A stretch of DNA of 64,000 bases from Plazaster borealis (GCA_021014325.1 CM037463.1:2046001-2110000); one strand, 5' to 3'. Positions 25,346 through 36,663 are shown, counted from the stretch's first letter. Notes: generated by a model not told the origin, from the letters alone. Numbers and translations are program-made.

Positions 25346-26819
25346 GTAAGAGAGAGCTCAACACCCTTAAATACATACATTATTTGCTATCTGGTGCTGA
25401 ACCGTGGCTTCTGGCTGTCCATGTCTGACGCTTCCTATGTCGGTTTATCCTCAGATCTCATATCAATTGATTGAATGAGGATAGGTCATTCAGAAAAAAG
25501 ACAAAGCATATCGGCAGCTTATCTGAACATGAACATGTCTGCTATAATTACAACCAAGTTCACTGTATATACTCCTCCAAAATATTGCTAATGTCCACGA
25601 AAGCATGGCCATTCCCAAACGACTCTTGCAGCGATTTCCCGCAGTTGCATATTCGATAATTGTTGGCTTCAAGATTATTTTATTTGTTGGCATTTTAAAA
25701 ATTGAATCAACAAGCCAACAAAAATATAAATATCAATCAACTTATCGATCACCTAAAATGTTTTTATCACCATCGTACAGTTTTCTGTGTTCATTTATTT
25801 TTAAGGAAGTTTTAAAGGCCATTGAGTATGAAACAGTTGATGGAGAATACACAGAAATTCACCGGAATAATTGAACTCAATTTAATAGAGAAGTCAATAA
25901 GATTTATAAAACTTCACAAAGGACTGTTTGTATTTCTTTGCTTGTCTAATACTGCAGTAGACTGGACCGTGGAGTTGTTTAATTCGGTTCATAACTTTCA
26001 CATGTTTATTAAAATGGACCATAAATCCTATATTGAAACGATTGTTGTTGTTGCTGTTTGTTTGTTTAGATGATCTTCCCAACAAGGGAACTAGGCATAT
26101 ACAGCTCCCGCAAGGGGATATCTAACACCAAGCTGGCAACAGCAAATCTCTCTCATGCAAGCATTGGTTTAATATCAGTAAGTAATTTTGATAAATTGGT
26201 CCAAAATGTTATACCTCGGTTTCATTCGTATAAGTAATCACTGTTTGATATTAGGTTGGTAAACAAATATCAACATGAAAACTACAAATATTGTTTGTAT
26301 TTTGTGTTCACTTTCAACGGTTTGTTTCGAAACACCACTCGGATGTATAACAACGTAAGTATTCAACATAATAATTGAATCTATGCTTAGTTCCATGTGT
26401 GTTGAAACTGACTGCCAACAATAAGAACAATATTAATCCAGCAAGATGAACTAATTGACCTGTAATCAAAAATGATGGTTAGTAAAATATTGTCACATCT
26501 TTCCTTCCAACGAATGCAACTAATGAAATAATGGTGTTTGACATGGTTTCATAATAATATATTTTTTGAGTTGAAGCATGAGGAGTATGCAGCTATGCTG
26601 TTTAGTTGAATTAAATCATAGATAATGGGAATTGATAGAGTCTATATGGATCAGTGTGGCACGACAAAGGAAAATAGGAAATACGAGAGGTCAAAATAAT
26701 AATGGAAAACATTGTGAGCACAAACGTCACATTCGGGAAAAGGATTGGCTTATATCGGACACGAAAAAAATACACCCGGATTTAAAAGAAAACAGTAGAA
26801 TGGGCAAAGTTAATGCATA

Positions 26820-28880
26820 GATAACGATGAAATGTATGGGATTTAACTGGGAATTGATCTTTGTCAAATTTGCAATCAACATTAGAATTCGGAATAGCAC
26901 AGTCAATGTGAGAAGACAAAACATAGGGAATTAAACAGGGAATGTATGGGATAACAAGGAATGTTTCTTTGCCAAATTGACAATCAATGTGAGAAGACAA
27001 AACATAGGGAATCAAACAGGAAGTGTATGGGATAACAATGAATGTTTCTTTGTCAAATTGCAGTCAGTTTGAGAAGACAAAACAAAGGGAATGTATAGGA
27101 TAACAAGGAATTGATCTTTGTCAAATTAGCAGTCAATTTGAGAAGACAAAACATAGGGAATTGAACAGGGAATGTATGGGATAACAAGGAATGTTTCTTT
27201 GTCAAATTGGTAGTCAATATGAGGAGACAAAACATAGGGATTTGAATAGTGAATGTATGGGATAACAAGGAATTGATCTTTGTCAAATTGGCAATCAATT
27301 TGAGGAGACAAAACAAAGGGAATTGAACAGGGAATGTATAGGATAACAGGTCATTGATCTTTGTCAAACTGGCAATCAATATGAGGAGACAAAACATAGG
27401 GAATTGAACAGGGAATGTATAGGATAACAAGGAATTGATCTTTGTCAAACTGGCAATCAATATGAGGAGACAAAACATAGGGATTTGAAAAGGGAATGTA
27501 TGGGATAACAAGGAATGTGTCTTTGCGAATATGGCAATCAATGTGAGAAGACAAAGCATAGGGAATCAAACAGGGAATGTATGGGATAACAAGGAATGTT
27601 TCTTTGACAAATTGGCAATCAATTTGTGTTTGGCAATCAATGTGAGAAGACAAAACATAGGGAATTGAACAAGGAATGTATATAGGATAACAATGAATTG
27701 ATCTTTGTCAAATTGGTAATCAATATGAGGAGACAAAACATAGGGAATTAAACAGGGAATGTATGGGATAACAAGGAATGTCTCTTTGTTGGCAATCAAT
27801 GTGAGAAAACAAAGCATAGGGAATCAAACAGGGAATGTATGGGATAACAAGGAATGTCTCTTTGTTGGCAATCAATGTGAGAAAACAAAGCGTAGGGAAT
27901 TGAACAGGGAATGTATGGGATAACAAGGAATGTGTCTTTGCGAAATTGGCAATCAATGTGAGAAGAAAAAACATAGGGAATTGAAAAGGGAATGTATGGG
28001 ATAACAAGGAATGTCTCTTTGTTGGCAATCAATGTGAGAAGACAAAACATAGGGATCAGACAGGGAGTGTATGGGATAACAAGGAATGTTTCTTTGTCAA
28101 ATTGGCAATCAATGTGAGGAGACAAAACAAAGGGAATTGAATAGGGTATGTATAGAATAACAAGGAATTGATCTTTGTCAAATTGGCAATCAATCTGAGA
28201 AGACAAAACATAGCGAATTGAATAGGGAATGTATGGGATAACAAGGAATGTCTCTTTGTTGGCAATCAATGTGAGAAAACAAAGCATAGGGATCAAACAG
28301 GGAGTGTATGGGATAACAAGGAATGTTTCTTTGTCAATTTGGCAATCAATGTGAGAAGACAAAACATAGGGAATTGAACAGGGGATGTATTGGATACGAA
28401 GGAACGATTCTATGTCAAATTGGCAATCAATTTGAGAAGAAAAAAACATAGGGAATTGAATGGGGAATGTATGGGATAGCAAGGAATGTGTCTTTGTTAA
28501 ATTGGCAATCAATGTGAGAAGACAAAACATAGGGATTGAATAGGGAATGTATTGGATAACAAGGAATGTCTCTTTGTTGGCAATCGATGTGAGAAGACAA
28601 AGCATAGGGAATCAAACAAGGAGTGTATGCGATAACAAGGAACGGTCTTTGTCAAATTGACAATCAATGTGAGAAGACAAACATAGGGAATCAAACAGGG
28701 AATGTATGGGATAACAAGGAATGTGTCTTTGTAAAATTGGCAATCAATGTGAGAAGACAAAACATAGGGAATCAAACAGGGAATGTATGTGATAGCTAGG
28801 AATGAGTCTTTCTCAATAATTGACAATGAATGTGAAAAGACAAAACATATAGATTGATCTTTGTCAATAATAAGCAATCG
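26820..28880. repeat. Minisatellite, about 25 units of ~81 bp, in Hox1 intron
   Basis: The unit is built from aatgtatgggataacaagg, aatgtttctttgtcaaatt, ggcaatcaatgtgagaagac and aaaacatagggaattgaaca. Unit starts fall at 26941, 27022, (27090), 27171, 27252, 27333, 27414, 27495 and 27576: mostly 81 bp, with 74-76 bp variants lacking a caaatt-type segment and one 99 bp unit. The last units (after 28782) decay. As 81 is divisible by 3, long minus-strand open frames (to 269 codons at 27796-28605) arise with a repeated peptide (LVIPYIP, VLSSHIDCQ); I read these as by-products. Confidence 0.95.
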
Positions 28881-31152
28881 ATGTTAAGACACATCAAATC
28901 TGCCTGTAGGCCTATGTCAATGTAAAACCAAAGCACAGGGAACTAAACAAAGAAAGTATGTGCCTTGTCAGTTGGGCAGCAAACGTGAATGAGAACATGT
29001 CCAGTTTTGAAATTATAGGCCTAGGCCTATTTGAAAACATTGGAATTATTCTTCTTTAGACCTTTGTCCGTTATCTTAATTCTCCTCTCCGTATTATTTT
29101 ATAATTGTATTGCGAAACAGCACTACAATATAACACATTGTTGTATATACATATTTTTTGATTGAATCAAACGAGAAATCGAGACAGGGGAAATATTAGA
29201 ATGCATTATGGTTTAATGGTATTTAAATTAAATAAATCATAATGATGAATGAGATAAGTTATATGATCTTAGATTCAAATTTATCCATAGACTGAGACAT
29301 GGACAACATCAAAGATCAGTGATAGGGGAATTAATGGGAAAAACGTAACGGAAAAGCAACAAATGTCCAGGGAGACAAGGAATAGCATCAAGTTAATTAT
29401 GTGATATTAGGGAATAATGGGCAAATGGTATAGGTATGGGAAGCCAAGTAGACAAAATATACTCTGAGTAATAAACCACAACCCACAGTTAAGAAATATA
29501 CTTTTGAAAAGACAAAGAGAGACAATACATGTGTAGGGACAACACTAAAACCAACTTTTTACCCGAAAGCAAAAAAACAATATGAGATTCAGTTAATTAA
29601 TTTCGAGATAAGATAACATTAATGAGAAAATGCAAAGAAATGTCCGCATATAGTTGGAACTACAGTATTTCTCTTTGAATCACCGGTATGGGTTTTGACT
29701 TCATCTTACACATGAAAAGTTATTACTTTTCAAGATAACTGTTCAAGGAATCATTTCTTGAAATGAAAACCCATATGTGATTTTGAAAATCACGAAATGT
29801 TGGAACCAAAATAATAAAAAGGTAATTGATAGTCACCAATTTAGTTCAGACACCTGTTTTTAACATTAAACACTCGATGTTGTCATTTTCTTTATAGGAA
29901 TTCATAAGAGCTACATATGTCGCAGAACCTGTTAAACCTGATCAACACGCAACGCACAACAATCCTTTGTCACAAACTCATAATTTACTGCCAGGTTGAT
30001 TTTTTGTCAGCTTTCATAATGAAAATGTCATTATGCCGTCCTGCGTGCCAATAACTCGTTACGGCATCTCAGATCAGATACAGAAGTACGGGGTAATTTC
30101 ATAGCCACGAGCTAGAATTCATTTTCGAGTGATCTGCACTTGAAATCATCGCGACACTAAGGGATGGATGAAAACAATTCCATGTTGGCACTCTTGAGTT
30201 TTTTCGATCACTGTTACAAGAGATTTGTTGCTCTCGGATACTCTGTTTAGGATGTGTGTATATACGAGTTTATGAAGAGGCGGGGAAGGGGGGTGGTGAT
30301 ACGGTACTCCAACATGGCCGTTGACGGCTGGGTTTAAATCCACCTGTTTTGATTTTGGTTAAACACGTGGAAGGAATCGATCGAGTTGGTTTATTGGAAC
30401 TGTTTATGGTAGTAATAACAATAAAGTACATTGAAGTTCATAACTTGTAGATGTATTTCAAATGAAGGTATATAGCAGCCATGAGGTATTTGTGGGCATT
30501 TCTGTTCAAGATGAACGGCATGTTGTTTTGATTACATCATTTGTTAATGCTTTAAATTTGAAATGGAATGAAACATCATCGTTAGGCTTTATGAATCACT
30601 CACGCATATCTGCATCTCTAAGGAGTAAAATTTAATAAGACTTAATGTTAGGTTATTGATTGCATAATAAGACCTGAAATTGCCTGTCTTCCATAATGCT
30701 CAGGTCTCTGTATACTTTACACGTCCCAATTAAACCAGAACCCAACCGACTACAGTTCACACAATATGAATTACATCTGCTTTGTAGAATGAAGCATAAA
30801 TTACGTGCCTAGGCGATATTAGCGGCTTCGTCACGCAAAACTGCCTATCCCCCCCTTTTGATTACAAAGCATACGCATAGGTCTATGCCTATATAATAAA
30901 GAAAACTGCAACTTGATGACTTTAGAGTCGGACAAACAGACCGCAAATAGGCCTCGCAAAAAAACACAGCACACAATTAAAGCCTTCAAATAATTCTCAT
31001 TTACGGGTTATGTGATGCAGCGGTTGTTTGATACGGAAGCCTACCCGACCATACACAGGCAGATTTTTCCTGACAGCCCTGGCGGTTTTGCTCTCGCTGT
31101 GACCAAGGGACCGTGTTATTGTTTAGCAGCGAGCTAGCACACGGAGTCAAAA
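28881..31152. other. Intronic DNA between minisatellite and exon 1
   Basis: AT-rich to about 30750, then gradually richer in GC toward the donor (31060-31460). The 101-codon plus-strand open frame at 31153-31458 is not recognised. No RNA gene seen. Confidence 0.45.
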
Positions 31153-31637
31153 GTGCGACGGTCGGCAGCGACTACACGTGCCGGCAGAGCAAACGAGTTG
31201 ACACAAGACGAGGGAATTCTTCATTCACTACTTGCTCACCTGGAATCCAAGTGTAACCTGTGTACACCGCTTAAAAATGGAAACAAAATGGTTCGATACA
31301 TCGGTAGGGGGGATATGGTCTTAGCAAAGAGTAGTCGCTTCCGTAATAAGGGGGGTATGCAGACGGAAGTTCAATTATGCGGGTCATTGGCGATTCGGGG
31401 GTATCGTAACATCGGCATCGAATATTGTGTTTCTGAGGACAAACAAACGTCACGCTGAGGTGATGAAACTGAAAAACATATCTGAGAAAATGTGGCTATT
31501 CCTATAAATGTATTGTTGATTATATCAAACCACTCAGTAAAAAAACCGTACCATGTAGATGTTAAATGTGATCAAAAGCCGGTAGACATTATTATTATTG
31601 TGTGACCACCTGTATGCTGTAGGTGCTATGAGCTTAC

Positions 31638-32238
31638 CTGTTTTTGGTGGTTTTCTCTTGATTTTCATCCAGTTGTACATGCCTGTCTCCCCGTTCGGCT
31701 GCGGTTCAGCAGGTGCCGTGGCCGCTGTAGTTGTCTGCCGGTCCGGGTCACTGTTCACCGGCCGTGAATCGCTTCCCTGGTCAAGCCGAGAGCTCCTCGC
31801 CGGTGTGGTGTTCAAACTGGTGGCATTCTCGCTATAATTACCGTTGTAGTGTGCGGTGGGTGTGGACGAGGTTGTCCTCCCATGCCGTTGGATGTGGGCA
31901 TAATCAACGCCGTTCCCATTACTGTCCGTAGTGCTCTGTTGATAATGATTCGCATCGGAGCCGCTGTACGCATACGATGCACCGCTGTATATATAATTCA
32001 AAGCACAACCCGTGGGATTTAAATCATGAATTCTCTGGCCAGTGTGATCGCTAAGATGCGAGAAGCAACCTGTCTGAGTCTGCGGTCCATGAGACTCCAA
32101 AGTCGCATAGTGCTTACCATGATACAACCCCTGGGTCATGTTCCCCACATAGTCCAGACCTCTCATGGTGGAATACACTCCACCGTGGTCACCGTAGTCA
32201 GCGAAAGTTGGCCCCATCGTGGCCGCCGATTTCTCCAT
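31638..32238 (-). CDS. Hox1: Hox1 exon 1: N-terminal region and YNWMK hexapeptide
   Basis: First coding exon of Hox1, residues 1-200 plus one base. The start chosen is the ATG at 32238, in the context aaaatcATGG (A at -3, G at +4). It gives MEKSAATMG followed by TFADYGDHGG, resembling the short conserved N-terminal block of Hox1 proteins. An in-frame upstream ATG at 32352 would add 38 Arg/Ser-rich residues with no familiar motif; a stop lies four codons before it. The middle is rich in Tyr, Ser, Thr, Gly and Asn, as is usual for the activation region. Near the end lies the PBC-binding hexapeptide YNWMK (188-192), followed by IKRKPPKT, which is labial/Hox1-specific. The donor is cag|gtaagc (GT at 31637-31636), phase 1, matching the exon 2 acceptor. 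Both exons are visibly more GC-rich than the flanks. Spliced length 374 aa is normal for the family. Confidence 0.93.
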
Positions 32239-32520
32239 GATTTTTCTTTTGCCTAGCCTCTCTCTGCCGCTCCGGTGCAGTGAATGAGAACGTGAAACTC
32301 CGCGCTCCTGACTTAGTGTACTATCTCTATGTCCCACTACACTCCGGACCATCGCAGCTGTTTACAGATAGAACGAGAGTTGACTACAAGATCACGGCCC
32401 ATCAGAACACAGTGTCAATGAGTCTAACCCATGTGACCCAACACGGACCAATCACGACGGGCGATGTTTCTCACACCGTTGTGATGTCAACTAGTCGGCT
32501 TGTGTGTGTGTGTTGACATG
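32239..32520 (-). promoter_or_regulatory. Hox1: Hox1 5' leader and proximal upstream region
   Basis: Sequence immediately upstream of the Hox1 ATG. No convincing TATA box is visible in the right orientation. A CCAAT element lies at 32448-32452 (plus strand; ATTGG relative to Hox1), about 210 bp from the ATG. Beside it, two nuclear-receptor-like half-sites read GGGTCA and GGGTTA on the minus strand (32434-32439 and 32425-32430), spaced by 3 bp. A CA/TG run closes the region at about 32503-32515. The transcription start cannot be placed from sequence. The promoter assignment rests on position and the CCAAT motif only. Confidence 0.45.
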
Positions 32521-33025
32521 CAGTGCCCATTCATAACGACAATTTCCATAAATGGTTAAAATGTAATATTGTCAGTGGATTGAAATGTACACGAGGAGAA
32601 AATTACGCGCTAGGTCTAACTTTGTGACAAGTGAGGTGCAATGTTTTGCCTAATGACAAATCAAAAATAATAAGTTGTTGCCGGAATAACAAACCGACTT
32701 ATACAACTTTCGCACGCAGGGCACGAATTAATTAATAAAATAAGAAAACAAAATTGCGTTGGACGCAGAAAATCTGTGAAGTTATTGTTGTGGTAGAGTA
32801 CGTCACGACGTTGAGGGCTAATTTGCTTGCATGACATGAGGGTAAGTGGGTTTAATAATTCATAAGGGAGGACTGTTTTATAACGTCTACCTGGTGTCAG
32901 AAATATAGCCATTTGACAAGACTGAAGCATAGAGCACTTGGTTAGCAAATGGCCTACCGGTGATTATAGTGAATTTATTATGTCATATTCATTATTTATG
33001 TCATGGTTTGTGAAGACTTGTTTAG

Positions 33026-33070
33026 CCTTTGAACAAGGCTCTGCTAGGGTCGAAACGTCGGGCCATTTAC
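33026..33070 (+). repeat. Short repeat motif with GTCGAAACGTCGGG
   Basis: Reads gcctttgaacaaggc (a 5 bp perfect stem) then tctgctagggtcgaaacgtc. In my recollection this motif type (GGnTCGAAACGTCGGGC) is common in interspersed repeats of marine invertebrates. Only this copy is seen here, so the call is tentative. Confidence 0.3.
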
Positions 33071-33241
33071 AATGTTTGCAATAATTGTAGGGTCATTTTG
33101 GTCGGTAAGCAGTTTTCAGCGGCTCATTCCATTTTGGCGACTTACAAATTGATATATCTTATTAAAAATAAATACAATGATCGGGGTGGTTTAATAATAA
33201 TGACAGTAATTGATGATCGTGGTGAGGTAGTGATGTAACGA

Positions 33242-33249
33242 TGACGTCA
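33242..33249. promoter_or_regulatory. Palindromic CRE (TGACGTCA) upstream of Hox1
   Basis: A perfect 8 bp cAMP-response-element palindrome about 1 kb upstream of the Hox1 ATG, beside a duplicated block (see findings). CREB/ATF binding is the established role of this motif. Function here is inferred, and a single 8-mer can occur by chance. Confidence 0.3.
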
Positions 33250-34288
33250 TCTTCATTATTCATGACATGGTGGTCGTGACTCGATGTTGAGACGTTCATC
33301 TTTATAATATTAATGAGTTGATGACAATGAAGCTCTGACTGTGATAACAGTGCAATAGAGTTGCTTTGCCGTCAGTTCATAATTCAGTCATAATGTAGCC
33401 GGCCACCACTTTGCTCTAGACAGCATAAATAACCATAGCCGAAGCCAAACCAGTGTTTTCGAAAACACCAAGTTGGTGTGATGCTCAACAGCTTTCCAGT
33501 CGAAGCCAGTGGTTTAGAGAGCAGACGATGCAGACATTAACTGACAGTGCATCCCTCAGTGACGACCATAACAGAAACTCCACATCAGATAAAACACTTG
33601 TAGTTTTTGTTTCCGTGATCGGACCACAGTATCCAACATCCCGGGGAATATGTTTTTATTTCGACAATGTAATAACAAAAAAAGGTAAACAAGTATGTTC
33701 GTGACAGTTTGGTGTAATCCTAATAAATGGAAAATACATTCTTCAATTCACGAAATATAAAAAGCATTCAAGTCAATCTGGAGTAGATTAACATATGTCG
33801 GTTTCAGCTCTAATTTCCATTTTAACAGACCACCTGTGTTACGAGCAACTCCTAATGATATTAAATGAATAAAACATAAAGTCAAGAGAGATCTATACCC
33901 CACCATGTTAACATTGAGCAATTTTTGTTCTGTTCTTCTGGTTCGGTTGGGATCGGGCTAATAAATTTTTAGCCATAATTCCAATCGACATTTTTCAAAG
34001 GTGAAAGTAAATTATTAATGTCAAGTTATTGTAAACAGAACTAAACAACAAGAACATGTTCAAACAATTTTTTTTGAAGGAAACAATTCGTTGTTACTGG
34101 TGTTTTACAGCCCCTTTAAAACACCAATGGTGCTCTGAATCATTGAACTATGATTGTGTCACTCTGTAAATAGTGTAAACTGACCGTGCCTGAAATGTTT
34201 GTTGTTAATTTGTGAAAAAGTAGCGGCCTCCAAATGTTTATTGGCATGAATGCTTTTGACGGGTAATAGTTAAACTTATTAATCCCCC
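33250..34288. other. Upstream intergenic DNA, nothing recognised
   Basis: AT-rich; an 83-codon open frame at 33453-33704 shows no domain. An inverted pair ggtgtttta...taaaacacc lies near 34099-34125. Confidence 0.45.
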
Positions 34289-34431
34289 CAAAAGCTAAAC
34301 AAAAACAAAGACACTGACAAACAACCCAACAAACACCTCAAAACCCCCAAAACAACCCAACAAACACCCCAACAAAAACCAAAACAAACAACAAAACAAA
34401 AACAAAACAAAAACAAAACAAAAACAACAAA
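34289..34431. repeat. CAAA/CAACC-rich simple repeat
   Basis: Long run of (C)AAAACAAAAACA with intervening AACCCAACAAACACC on the plus strand. Similar tracts lie at 57982-58081 and 63608-63725. Confidence 0.85.
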
Positions 34432-35646
34432 AAGGCTCATTGAGTGTGGTATAGTACAAGGTTAACGGTAAGGTCAAGCTGCAGAATGTGGCACTTTTAA
34501 TCAATATGACGCAATTAATTAGAAAAACTCAATCACCTTGCGTTATAATTATATCCACGACACAGTCAAAAGTTCCTAAAAAATACAGATCAATTTGGGA
34601 ATGATCAAGATGATTGAAGAGGTAAAGTAAACAAATCTTGAGTTTCAAGTTAAAGATCAGGTGAGAATGACTTCAAGATGGACAACATACCCGACGGCTA
34701 TTTTGGGGAGTGAATCCCCCAACGGCTATTTTGGGTGTGAAAATAGTCGGTGCGTTGTGCACTTTCCGCATTGGTGTGACATTAACTAACGAGGGAAGGT
34801 GATTAGTATAAAATACCACAGCTGGAAAGAAGGAGGTTGGGGTGCGCGGATCAAGAGGTGATGTGAGGGAAGGGTTGCACAGGGGTCATTCAAAGATCCA
34901 GAGACTGCAGGCAGGGGAAGGAGTCTGCCTTTCCTGGTTTTATAAAGCGACCCGTATAGAGGGCCATGAGAATGGCAGAACATGTCCACCAGCAACACAT
35001 TATATTTTAGGGAACAGTCACCAGCCAAAACGCTAAGTGGCGTATACCTGAATGTATACCTATGGAAGTCGGTGTGCCACGAGTCTATATGACAGAGAAG
35101 CGAACAATGTTGCTTAACTCGGGAATCCTTGCTTATAATGCACAAGTTACCAGCCAAAAAGCTATGTAGTATAGGCATTAACTCTGACTGTGGTCCCCTA
35201 ACAAAATTCTGCTTAATACAAAACAAAGGCATTAAGCATTGTCTGCTGCTACAATTGAACTCTGACCATGGAAACGTATTGCTCCATGCTCTGATAGATG
35301 TGACGGTCTAGAATTAAAGTCTGTCTTTGGGTTTAGGGTGGGGTTCCTTCGATGATACAGGAACTGGGTCAACTCGTCCTTATATAAGCCGAGATTGATT
35401 GATAACATTGCCCTCGTTGGTTTATGTTGTGCTCATTAGTTCCAAATGGAGAGTACAACAGTGGCACTTGGACTACTATCTACCTCTGCCATCATCAGGA
35501 TCAACAGTCAACAACACACAACTATACCCCGGCGCAATGTGAACACCACGTGTACTATTAAAGGGACAAGGACGATATAGTGGTTTCACTAAGGCTAACT
35601 AATTACATAGAAAACTGCACGAGCTTTCGTAGCAGCAACTACCGGT

Positions 35647-35691
35647 ACTTCATCAGATGCAATGAAGGGGACAACTTGCATCTGATGAAGT
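35647..35691. repeat. Perfect 16 bp inverted repeat (hairpin)
   Basis: Left arm ACTTCATCAGATGCAA (35647-35662), 13-base spacer, right arm TTGCATCTGATGAAGT (35676-35691). The flanks agctttcgtagcagcaac and gttgttgttgctcgg are also partly complementary. May be the tip of a foldback or terminal-repeat element. Confidence 0.85.
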
Positions 35692-35791
35692 TGTTGTTGC
35701 TCGGTGTTTTTTTGTACGTATAAGTTAATCTTAAAGTGCTACCATCACCATCTTTGTTTTATCTATCAGACTAACATAGCTATCTCAATCA

Positions 35792-36163
35792 TTTAAAGGC
35801 ACTGAACACGTTTGGTATTTGTCAAAGACCAGTGTTCTCACTTGGTGTATCCCAACATATGCATAAAATAACAAGCCTATGCAAATTTGGGCTCAATTGG
35901 TCATCGAAGTTGCAAGAAAATGATGAAAGAAGAAACACCCTTGTTGTACAAATTTGTGTGCTTTCAGATAGGAATAAAAACTTCTTGCAAGAAGTTTTTA
36001 TTATTTTAGTGAGAAATTACCTCTTTCTCAAAAATTACGTTACTTCAGAGGGAGTCGTTTCTCACAATGTTTTATATTGACAACAGCTCTCCGTTGCTCG
36101 TTACCAAGTTTTTATGCTAATATATATTTTGAGTAATGACCAAACGTGTACAGTGCCTTTAAA
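35792..36163 (+). mobile_element. TTAA-type MITE, family A, full-length copy
   Basis: Starts TTTAAAGGCACTGAACACGT and ends GTGTACAGTGCCTTTAAA, clear inverted repeats. The core has cccaacatatgcataaaata, caattggtcatcgaagttgc, a palindrome aaaacttcttgcaagaagttttt at its centre, and caacagctctccg near the end. About 370 bp. A further TTAA element abuts its right end. Confidence 0.9.
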
Positions 36164-36460
36164 GGGACAGTATAACATTGGTTCTTTGAGGGGAATGATT
36201 TGTCCGAAAGTCATCACAATCGAGTGAACACCGTGTTTATGAGCAGTCATGAAGGCTTTGCGGTAACATTTTCTGCTATGTTATTAACCTGATGACATTG
36301 TCAGCTGGACAGGGGACTAGTTAATGACAAATCAGTCATGACTGACTTAATTTTGCATTTCAACTGAAATATGTGTCTATGGTGCCTGGTTCTTTGAGAG
36401 ATTTATGGGTGTTTTTTGATAGCCTTTATTGCTATTTATTAAAATGTATATTATTAGCAT
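36160..36460 (+). mobile_element. TTAA-type element of a further family (left end clear)
   Basis: Begins tttaaagggacagtataaca directly after the family A copy, the same TTAAAGG opening. The right end is not clear and may coincide with attttaaagg where the next element begins. It contains cagtcatgactgac, a near-palindrome. Confidence 0.45.
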
Positions 36461-36663
36461 TTTAAAGGTATTATACAGGATTAAGGATCATGCGTTTACA
36501 TGCAGCCAATTGTGTATGCTGGTTTTTGACTATTGTCTCCCGACTCACACAACAGGTTGAGCCCGAATTTTCACCGGTTCATTATTCAATGTTTAAGGTT
36601 GATCACACAAAACATGAACACTGTCTGCGACTATTTTGTCAGCTCAACCAATATCCTTTAAAA
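36461..36663 (+). mobile_element. TTAA-type MITE, family B, internally deleted
   Basis: Starts tttaaaggtattatacagga, skips the 5' interior of the family, then resumes at tgcgtttacatgc and keeps tgatcacacaaaacatgaac, ctgtctgcgactattttgtc and an atatcctttaaa end. About 200 bp against 385 bp for the full copy. Confidence 0.75.

Larger units (their letters stand above)
15804..31637 (-). other. Hox1: Hox1 intron, about 15.8 kb
   Basis: The intron lies between the hexapeptide exon and the homeobox exon, the position where Hox genes normally have their single conserved intron. It starts GTAAGC and ends TTCTGCAG on the minus strand. At 15,834 bp it is far longer than the coding sequence. It holds an AT-rich background, a truncated TTAA-type MITE (16520-16706), a poly-T/poly-G tract (17637-17674), a 167 bp tandem repeat (20130-20607), a reversed MITE copy (23165-23472), an ~81 bp minisatellite (26820-28880), and two GC-rich patches (18990-19420, 25000-25345). 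I see no additional exon in it; the open frames at 19001-19294 and 31153-31458 match nothing I recognise. Confidence 0.9.

Noticed and set aside
27053..28877. Series of 60-269 codon minus-strand frames with a repeated peptide
   Set aside because: They follow from an 81 bp tandem array whose period is a multiple of three; frames shift at 74-76 bp units, and no start or splice context supports a protein.
26820..28880. CRISPR-like array
   Set aside because: Whole units repeat without unique spacers and the genome is animal.
31534..31637. Extension of the Hox1 exon 1 frame beyond the hexapeptide
   Set aside because: It runs into intron sequence after a good donor; splicing to exon 2 restores the expected PPKT-linker-homeodomain order.
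32239..32352. Upstream in-frame ATG of Hox1 at 32352
   Set aside because: Adds an Arg/Ser-rich 38-residue leader not typical of Hox1; the ATG at 32238 has better context. Not excluded without transcript or alignment evidence.
34786..35232. 148-codon minus-strand frame
   Set aside because: Translation has no family resemblance; the underlying DNA holds short internal repeats (caccagccaaa-like at 35020 and 35150).
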